Source of the DNA: Pholiota molesta
Taxonomy: Eukaryota > Basidiomycota > Agaricomycetes > Agaricales > Strophariaceae
NCBI GenBank assembly: GCA_014925825.1
Contig: JACGCK010000008.1
Span: 682,001 to 746,000 of the forward strand
Direction of reading: 5' to 3'
DNA length: 64,000 nucleotides
Shown here: positions 56,485 to 64,000 of the stretch, in pieces
Layout: each line of letters starts with the position of its first letter
Numbering within the stretch: position 1 is the first letter of the stretch
Notes under the pieces: generated by a model
The model's database searches: none
What the model was told of the DNA's origin: nothing
The model's input: only the letters and a program-made list of their open reading frames with translations
Translations under genes and position numbers: made by a program

Positions 56485-59304
56485 CTACAAAAAATTTCCT
56501 GCTTTGATATCTCCATAATTAAGCCAAGTGGCTGGAGCCATATCCTTTAAAAACTGTCCTACCAAGGTATTAGCTCCAATTCCATTGAGGAACTGTTGGC
56601 TGGATACAATAAACATCCCCTTCTTGCAGCGAGAGAGCATGACATTTGTACGTCTCAAATTGGTAAGAAATCCAAGGCCTCGAGATCTAACCACAGAAAC
56701 AATAATGAAATCATCTTCATTTCCTAGTAACACAAGAAGTGTCAGAGAATATTACAAGCTGAAAATACCACAAAAACTAGACCTTGAAATGAATCAACAT
56801 TAAAGCATTTGTCTGCCCAAATTAGATCTCTTTCCTTCATAGAATCTTCAATATGAGTTGTTTGTTGTGCATATGGAGTGATAATTCTATAGTTGAGTTT
56901 TTTCTCTTGAAGCTTTTCAGCAAGATCAAGAACAGCCATACATTCAGCCTTATTCTAGAAATCAAGATGAATTAGAAATTTTAAATTAAATAAGAAAGAA
57001 TTTTTACCTTGAATGAGCCACCTTGAATAGGTTCCTCCTTTCCCATGGCTACATCAACAAAGTAGCAAGCTATAATGTTTTCCGTAATAGGATGTAAAGG
57101 ATTGGATTTGAGTTGATTATCGTATATTGCTTTGGATATGACTCTCCCGATTTGAGGAGGCATACGATCTAAAATAGCTGGTTAGATTGATAATAAATAT
57201 ATTGTGAAAATTCATACATTGGGTGTCAAGAAAAAGGACTTGTTGTTTGAGGTGAGGAACTTCAAAAATGCTTTGAAGGTCTCCAATGTCTTCTTGGCCA
57301 AAAGGTGGTACTAAATACAAGCATACTTGAGTAAACTGTACAAGAAACTAGAAAGAACCTACATTGTTTGTTATCTCCAATAAAGCAAATTTTCCGCAGA
57401 GTTTTGAAATTGGAAAACACAGGGATATAATCACCAATCTCAATCTGACTAGCTTCATCAACAACCAGAGTCTTGAATGGGACTTGGAAGAGGAATTTCT
57501 TAATGCTCATATTGGAAAGCATACTCAAGGTACACAGTATAACATGAGTGCCTTTGAGTTTTGCTCTTCCAGTAGATTCACTGATTTCATCGGAGCGGAT
57601 AATATGGCCCTTGACCTTTCCGTAAAGATGTTCATGCCTAAAAGAATTCCAGAATAAGTGACAGAATGTATTCAACTGGGAATAGAAACAACTTGCCAGT
57701 CAAAGTGGAAGTCTTTTGAGACTACTAATTTCCATGCGGTAAAATTAGTGGCGATCAGCTTCTCAGCAATATTCTTGACTGCAACATTGGACTGTGCGAT
57801 GAGCCAGATCCCGCCTTGCTCCAATAAGCTGACGGAAAAGTGGACGAAGGTGGCAATGACCGATGTTTTGCCGGTGCCTGGCGGACCCTGGATGATCGTG
57901 ATTCGGTGTGCATCTGTCTCGGCGAGCATGGAGTTGACGGCAGTTTGCTGAGATGGATTGAGTTTGGGAAGGGCGTCCATTACACGAGAAACAGCAGGCG
58001 AGGGCGCCGGTGGTGGAGGTTTGACAGCTTGCCCCAAAGCCCATTCCTTAGGCCAAACGAGTGCGCCGTCCTCCGTTGGGTCCCAGATGTTCTGGATCCA
58101 AGGGCTCTCGTCGAAGAATTTGTCGACGCCTTGAAGAGCACGGAGGAGAGCCGCTGCTCGTTTAGCTTCGGCGGCGGTCTGAGCATCGCGGCCGACGGAG
58201 GTGACGGTCACGACGTCTTTGTTCGTTAATACCCTGTTGCCTGTGTTGATGCTGCCCGCTCTCCCAGACACAGCCGCCACTTCTCCGCCCACCGTATAGG
58301 CACCGCGCGGACCGACGACATTGATCTTGACTTCCTGAATATATGCGATAGAGTGTGAGCAATAAAGATTTACAAAGTAAGGGAAGATAAGAACGCACTC
58401 GATTGCTTCGAAGCTTATTGTTGTAGTTTTGCGAGTTAAGCAGGAGCCCTCCAGTCGTAGGGTCAATCCCTTGGGAGATCTGATGCGTCATCTGCGTCGG
58501 TTTCTTGCTATCGAGCCGGTGAGAATCGGTGACGAGCTTAGACAACATGTCAAGCCTCTGATGAATGAAAAGATCAGTGCGAGCCTTTTCCTTCGCACAA
58601 AAAGATAAACGCACCCCGGACATCAACTTCTTGGTGTCAATCCTCGGCACCTCTGCAAAAGTCGTTTCGCCATCTCCAAAGGTTGGTAAGAACTGCGCGA
58701 GCCAGGCGCGCTGTGCCAGGTCCGTAACCCAATCGCGCGGATTATCCTGCGGCTCGTGGACCTGCTTCAAGAAAAGACGCTTGATATTCTCTTCGTTGAT
58801 CTTTCTGATCCCTTCACAGTCCTTGAGCGCATCCTTGACAATAGCATGAGGTGTGCGTTCTCTTATGTCTGGAAAGGCGGACTGGACATCGACAGCCTGA
58901 GTGATGCGCATGTTCAGATCGGAGTACAAGGACATAGTCAAAGGCGCTATATCGAACGCGAATATGTCGCCGGTAGTGCGGCACAGAATCACATCTTGGA
59001 GGATGGCGCGTCCTTCGAGGCTTTTCTCCGATGCCTTGCCACTGGACTTGTTCCTTTTGAAGCTACTGGCTTCAATCTGCTGAAACTCAACGATGCGGCA
59101 GTTCCTGTCGTCCGCAATGGCGAGCGAAACGAGATTCCCGTTCGGGAGATATCCTGGAGAGACACCGAGAGGGCGAGAATGGTTGAATACGGATAAGTCG
59201 TCCTTAGAACGGATGTTGGCATCGCTGATTCTGTAGATCGCGATTTGTTGATTCAAGGATGGATAATTACCATCCAAGAGAGTTTGGAGGATACGTAGCG
59301 CCAT
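56485..59304 (-). CDS. SF1 (UPF1-like) helicase, copy 3
   Basis: This inverted, more distant relative of the two tandem helicases looks intact. From ATG 59304-59302 it has MALRILQTLLDGNYPSLNQQ. The N-terminal domain (RPLGVSPGYLPNGNLVSLAI, GDIFAFDIAPLTMSLYSDLN, MRITQAVDVQSAFPD) vaguely recalls a 3'-5' exonuclease fold. A middle domain includes INVVGPRGAYTVGGEVAAVS. The helicase core has LNPSQQTAVNSML, Walker A QGPPGTGKTSVIATF, LIAQSNVAVKNIAEKLI, TLVVDEASQIEIGDYIP, KICFIGDNKQ, YRMPPQIGRVISKAIYD, NYRIITPYAQQTTHIE, NEDDFIIVSVVRSRGLGF and RRTNVMLSRCKKGMF. One intron (57638-57696) begins with GC instead of GT. The downstream third of the gene is markedly AT-richer than the first part. UPF1/SMUBP2-group helicases unwind RNA or DNA with ATP; the specific role is unknown. 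Confidence 0.82.
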
Positions 59305-60034
59305 TTCTTGCTGAGAAACCAGCTGCTGTCTTAGTGGCACAAAGGAAGGAGTCTATTGTGTGACTCAAGCCTCGATAATAGCCAGTGGCCTCGAGGTAGG
59401 TGACATGATCATGAGCGAAGTCGGATTCATTTCGGATAGATCTATCATCTTCCCTTGCAGTGCTTGCACACGGTAATTTCGGCTAATGGATTTTCTCTCT
59501 CACGTCTATTTCCTTGTCAAAAGTCATCTTGCCCAAGGGAAAACAGTCTGTATTTGTCGATTTCATCATACATTTCTAATGTACAACAGAAGGAAAAATC
59601 ACATATACTACAATTCATAAACAAGATCTCTGAGTGGACTCGGACAATTTGGGTAACTCGGGTCCAGAAACGAGAAAAGTATATGACAGTCATTCTGCCG
59701 ACGACCTACGCACACCAGGCTCTAGAATGAAGTTTGAGCATGGACTCCGTAATGAGAAGAGCGTATTACAGTTCTCCAAAACAAAATGGAAACACCTCAA
59801 GCGGCAGTGGTATTATCACAGTAGTGACATTCCAACCTGTATGGTAGAGGAATTGTGAGGGTGATGAAATATCCGATAGCTTTTGAAAAATAGTGCTAGA
59901 CCCTTCCAGCTATGTATTTTGGAACAACGTGGAGGATTTTGCAGCATTAAGAATCTGGCGTTCATCTGAGTGTGAATAGTATACTTCCTGAGGCGGGTCG
60001 TCATTTGTGGGCAAAGTTGGCGCAGAGAGGACTT
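59305..60034. other. Intergenic, nothing assigned
   Basis: About 730 bases upstream of helicase copy 3 and downstream of the POF1-like gene. No gene, RNA or repeat is supported. Confidence 0.4.
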
Positions 60035-61012
60035 TCACGAATCAGTCACATAGAGTCGCTCCTGCACAATATAATCGGCGACATCCTTTGTGACCAATCG
60101 ACGCCACGAGTCCGCAAGGTTGTTGTCTGCACTCGAGCTGCCCACTAGGCGACGAACGGCAGTGGAGCTGTAGGTGCTGAGCTCGTCTCCCAAGTCGATG
60201 ATGGCGATCCTCTCCGAATCAATAAACTCCTTTACGAAAGGTAAGGTTTCAACGCCCTGTTGTGGATCTCCAGTAGACATAGCCCTCTTTGCGCTCACGA
60301 GACGTGAATTGTCGCCTTGCGCTCCTGGAGAAAGGAATTTCCGCATGGATGTCAGCATTGCTTCTTCGGAACCGTAATAACGGGGTGCAAAGAGGCGTTC
60401 GAGGGTATCGTGTCCAACCATGAAGGTGAATTCTACGTCTTCCACGGGAATGGTTGGTGGGGGGGTTGCTGCAAGTCGGTCTTTGAGAGAGGCCCGCAGT
60501 ACTTCTGCCTTGATCACAAATATTGGCGCGTCGATGATAGCTATGGCCACATTAGCAGCCTCTTGGGGTGTCAAATCCGTGGATGTTGATGAAGGGTTTC
60601 CAGTAGAGCTCAATGGCCGCATGCTTTGGGTGAGCAGATACATCATCTCGAGCCGTTGCTCGTATTGTGCATCCCCAGGCTTCAAGGTTTTGTCTGCATT
60701 AGACAGCGACAGCAGGAGAAGTTTTGCATCGTAATCTTTCTCTGCATTCTTCGTTGAGGTGAAAGGCGGCGAGTCAGCCAAGCCAAGATGTGCTAAAGTC
60801 GGAGGATTGAACGATGAGTCTAGGATTGATATTCGGAGAGGTTTTAATGGTGTTTGTGCCTGAGCGACCTTTGGAGAGGGAAGAGGCCACCTGGAGTGCG
60901 GCGTATAAACCAGTTCGAACTTCGAAAGACCTTGTCGGACCCGCTGGGTAAGATGAGGGGCTGTACGGCGAATAGCAGCCATGTTGGAGTCGGAAGCGTG
61001 TCCTGTGGCCAT
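60035..61012 (-). CDS. POF1: Nicotinamide-nucleotide adenylyltransferase-like protein (POF1-type)
   Basis: A single frame of 325 residues. The nucleotidyltransferase signature is ISILDSSFNPPTLAHLGLA, with the T/HxxH-type metal and phosphate site (NPPTxxH). Next come KLLLLSLSNADKTLKPGDA, YEQRLEMMYLL, FTFMVGHDTLERLFAPRYYG and the C-terminal ELSTYSSTAVRRLV, the ISSTxIR-like motif of the family (here YSSTAVR), then ADSWRRLVTKDVADYIVQ. Yeast Pof1 and fungal NMN adenylyltransferases join NMN or a related nucleotide with ATP. The start is the ATG at 61012-61010. It shares a promoter region of 195 bases with Dbp5 on the other strand. Confidence 0.83.
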   Translation of the reverse strand: MATGHASDSNMAAIRRTAPHLTQRVRQGLSKFELVYTPHSRWPLPSPKVAQAQTPLKPLRISILDSSFNPPTLAHLGLADSPPFTSTKNAEKDYDAKLLLLSLSNADKTLKPGDAQYEQRLEMMYLLTQSMRPLSSTGNPSSTSTDLTPQEAANVAIAIIDAPIFVIKAEVLRASLKDRLAATPPPTIPVEDVEFTFMVGHDTLERLFAPRYYGSEEAMLTSMRKFLSPGAQGDNSRLVSAKRAMSTGDPQQGVETLPFVKEFIDSERIAIIDLGDELSTYSSTAVRRLVGSSSADNNLADSWRRLVTKDVADYIVQERLYVTDS

Positions 61013-61207
61013 TGCGCCGCGTAAAAGAGAATTGGATGCGTGATTGATGTAGAGCTTGGTGGTGGTCGAGATAAGAGGCAGATGAGTTCATGGTTTCAGT
61101 AGTTGAGATAAGATTAGATGTCGATGGAGCATTGTTTGAAGTTCGGCCGCGACCGACGATTATCAAAATAGCCATTTCGAGTTCAAGACGCCTTGTACAC
61201 TTCCTCC
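61013..61207. promoter_or_regulatory. Bidirectional promoter POF1-like / Dbp5
   Basis: Only 195 bases separate the start codons of two genes transcribed in opposite directions, so transcription signals for both must lie here or inside the first exons. Confidence 0.5.
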
Positions 61208-63318
61208 ATGTCGGTCTCCATAACCAAAGACGATGACGGCTTCATTACGCCCAGTAAGCAACCAGCACTCTCTGAGCACGGTCTTGGTGGCTCAACATCG
61301 ACATAGCCGTGGCGCCAGCGACTACCGCGACTCCACCGAAAGATGAAGCGGCATCTACCGCTGCAGGCGCTTCTAAACCAGCGAGCAGTGAGCGAGGTCG
61401 GCCTAAATATGGTGTTGCAGGACTCAATGTTGTGTCTAGGTCCTGCTACGGATCTCCTCGCATCAAGCTTTGAAGTGACAGTGCGTAAATATCGAAACGT
61501 GCCACTCATCCGAGCCATGCCAACCTACTTGCATCTAGGTTACCCTCGCTGATCAGCAAGGCAATCCAGATTCACCGTTATACAGTGCGAAGACCTTCCA
61601 GGAATTAGGCTTGTACGTTTCGCGCGATCTGACTCTCTCATTCATCGCACTGGAGTGCTCACATTTGGTCATCAGAAATCCAGATCTGCTGAAAGGTATC
61701 TTCGCAATGGGCTTCGACAAACCATCCAAGATCCAAGAGAAAGCTTTGCCTCTACTTCTCTCTGATCCGTTTGTATTGTCCATTATTGCTTGTTGATTAA
61801 GGAATTTACAAGGATGATTCTGCAGGCCCACAAACATGATCGGTCAATCACAGTCAGGGACAGGCAAAACAGCAGCCTTCGTCCTGACCATGCTCAGTCG
61901 TGTTGATTATAACTTAAACAAACCTCAGGTACATCCTAATATCTCCCCCACGTTATGCTGTAATAACACTTTTTTCTCTCGTTCTACAGGCTATTTGCCT
62001 TGCCCCTTCAAGAGAACTGGCCCGGCAGATCATGTCAGTCATCACCTCCATGGGCAAATACACCAACGTACAGACAGAATATGCGATCAAGGATAACTTG
62101 CCCAGAGACGCTAGTAACATCACCGCGCAAATCATCGTGGGTACTCCTGGTACTATGGCAGACTTGATGAGGCGTAAAGTAAGGGTCATCTTGACTGATT
62201 CAGCCCATTCTACTCATGCTCACATTGACAAGGTTCTCGACGTGTCTCATGTAAAAGTATTTGTGCTTGACGAAGCCGACAACATGTTGGATCAAGACGG
62301 TTTGGGGGAGCAAACCCTCCGAGTCAAGAAGTACGTCATTCGCAACAAGTGTCCTGCGATCCACCCTCACTCAGATCTTCAATAGCTACCTTAAAGCCAA
62401 ACCTCTCCAGATCATCCTCTTCTCTGCCACCTTCCCCGACCACGTCCGCGCCTACGCCGCCAAAATCGCACCCAACGCTAATAAGATCGAGCTGCAAAAA
62501 GAAGAGCTGAGCGTCGAGAACATCCGGCAATTCTACATGGACTGCAAGAACGAGGAGCACAAATACGATATCTTAGTCTCGCTATATCAGCTCCTGACGA
62601 TTGGCCAGAGCATCATTTTTTGCCAGGTTCGTTGGCCTGTTTTACAATCCGTATTATTTTTATTAAGCGAAGTTTTTTTTACTGCAGCATCGACACACTG
62701 CAGACCGCATTTCGCAACGTATGACTGCCGAGGGACACAAGGTCGCTTCCCTGCATGGCGCCAAAGATGCGTCTGAGCGTGATGCTATCATCGACCGCTT
62801 CCGCGAGGGCCGAGAGAAGGTCAGCCTATCTCCTTCCAACGATCCTGCCGACTCTGGCCTCTGACCCAATTTTATAAATGATTGTGCGTAGGTTCTAATC
62901 ACGACGAACGTCATTGCGCGAGGAATCGACATCATGCAGGTGAACATGGTGGTCAACTACGATCTGCCCCTCATGAACGAGCGCGTCAAAGGCGCCGATG
63001 AACGGCCAGATATCGAGACGTACATTCACCGTATCGGTAAGCTCTCTCAACATTATCATGAAGCCAGAATAGAAAGTGAACTGCTTCGCAGGTCGAACGG
63101 GTCGCTTTGGGCGAAGGGGTATCTCAATCAACTTCGTGCATGACAAGAAGACGTGGTTGCAGATGGAGCAGATTGAGAAAGCTCTCGGTCGGAAAATCAT
63201 GCGGATAGAAACGAATGATCTGGATGAAATGGAAATGGTAAGCGCTGTTGGTGGTAATTTATTACTTTCATTGCTGATTCTATCATGTTTACAGAAAATG
63301 AAACAAGCTTTGAAGTAG
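61208..63318 (+). CDS. DBP5: DEAD-box mRNA export helicase Dbp5/DDX19
   Basis: This ATPase remodels mRNPs at the cytoplasmic side of the nuclear pore, bound to Nup159 and activated by Gle1. Exon 1 (61208-about 61250) encodes [14 protein letters not shown]. Next exons give a Pro/Ala/Thr-rich N-terminus, [34 protein letters not shown] and [20 protein letters not shown] (Q motif). Then come [20 protein letters not shown] (motif I), [40 protein letters not shown] (motif II), [20 protein letters not shown] (motif III), [38 protein letters not shown] (motif V) and [18 protein letters not shown] (motif VI). The stop is at 63316-63318. All nine splices read keep frame. Length fits the family. Confidence 0.93.
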
Positions 63319-63637
63319 ATTAGAGCACATGCATACTACTTGTAGTGATTTCCATGATTTCGAAGGTTCCTGAATAATATACAAGTCGCACCCGCATGGC
63401 ACTCTTCAGGTTAAACCTTACAAAACGAGTCGTGCAAGACGAGCAATCAAACATAATTAAGACTTCTGACATCCTTCTGAGCTGTGCAGTTTGAAATTGA
63501 GAGAAAAGAAATCTATTGCGAGTGAATTATGGGTAACATGATTGTGTATATAAACGTCGTAATGTGGTATGCGCGTAGTCTAAGAGGCAAGATGAAAGGG
63601 GCAGAAATAGAGACAGATGAAGTACAACATGGATTTA
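63319..63637. other. Intergenic between convergent Dbp5 and FAS alpha
   Basis: Holds the 3' flanks of both genes; nothing else is seen. Confidence 0.4.
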
Positions 63638-64000
63638 TTACGAAGCTTGAGCAAATGCAATGGCAACAGTCTGAAAAGAATTAATTAGCTTCAGATTAGG
63701 ATGGTGATATGTCAAATCTACTGACCTCAGAATGGCTAAGCGAGATCAAGACCTTCGAGATACCTTTCTCGGCAGCTTTGGCCTTCGCATCCCCATGCAA
63801 ACGAACAGTTGGGACACCAGCTTCATCGTTTACGATTTCAATATCTTTCATGGCTGCTGCTGCTCCTTGAGATTTGACTCCCAATGACTTGAAGACAGCC
63901 TCTTTGCCAACCCAACGAGCGGCAAAGGAGGACGGTGGCGATGGTTGAGAGCGGCAGTAAACGATTTCAGCGTCGGTGAAGTTGCGTGCGACAAATGTAG
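63638..64000 (-). CDS. FAS2: Fatty acid synthase alpha subunit, C-terminal end (partial)
   Basis: The window cuts this minus-strand gene; only the end of the protein is present. It encodes FVARNFTDAEIVYCRSQP, SPPSSFAARWVGKEAVFKSL, GAAAAMKDIEIVNDEAGVPT, VRLHGDAKAKAAEKGISKVL and SLSHSE. Then a GTCAGT..CAG intron (63725-63671) leads to TVAIAFAQAS, with the stop at 63640-63638. This is the phosphopantetheinyl transferase (ACPS-like) domain at the C-terminus of fungal FAS alpha, which attaches the pantetheine arm to the ACP domain of the same complex. The WxGKEAxxK metal-binding segment is visible. Confidence 0.92.

Overview
The window looks like nuclear DNA of a mushroom-type basidiomycete (Agaricomycete-like). 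Genes lie on both strands, most have many introns of about 50-70 bp with GT..AG ends, and proteins include a type II membrane GH17 glucanase, a secreted GH16 glucanase, GMC oxidoreductase, fungal Nup159, the fungal two-subunit-type fatty acid synthase alpha chain and a tRNA-Pro with an intron. No bacterial operon, CRISPR array or viral genome is seen. All functional names come from recognising protein families in translated exons; no database search was possible.

Layout. 0-9 kb: a ketohexokinase-like PfkB gene, a peroxiredoxin-like (AhpC/TSA) gene and an unidentified disordered protein, all on the minus strand. 9.4-10.7 kb: a 1.3-kb almost completely palindromic foldback element. 10.8-27 kb: a small hydrophilic protein, GH16 glucanase, the FG nucleoporin Nup159, a RhoGAP and an FKBP prolyl isomerase with a long N-terminal extension. 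27-39 kb: GMC oxidoreductase, GH17 glucanase, an F-box protein and NAD formate dehydrogenase. 40 kb: tRNA-Gly(CCC) and tRNA-Pro(CGG). 40.6-45.7 kb: NOM1/SGD1, EFM4-type methyltransferase and TIM14. 46-59 kb: three related SF1 (UPF1-like) helicases, two in tandem and one inverted, around a carnitine acetyltransferase. The second helicase carries a 1,190-bp hAT-like insertion with an 8-bp target duplication. 60-64 kb: POF1/NMNAT-like nucleotidyltransferase, the mRNA-export helicase Dbp5, and the C-terminal end of fatty acid synthase alpha.

Functional links. Dbp5 and Nup159, physical partners in mRNA export in yeast, both occur here. Formate dehydrogenase, carnitine acetyltransferase, TIM14 and FAS alpha are metabolic or mitochondrial housekeeping genes. 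The two glucanases and the RhoGAP relate to cell wall and polarity. The accessory part is the helicase cluster with its transposon, plus the foldback element.

Quality note. Several conserved genes, including Nup159, need one extra base to keep frame, often in a homopolymer run. This looks like a base-calling or assembly problem more than gene decay. Helicase copy 1 instead has two in-frame TGA codons, and copy 2 a real transposon insertion, so these two may be true pseudogenes. Exon limits are read by eye; limits in the unidentified gene at 6.8-8.5 kb and in the RhoGAP ends are the least certain.
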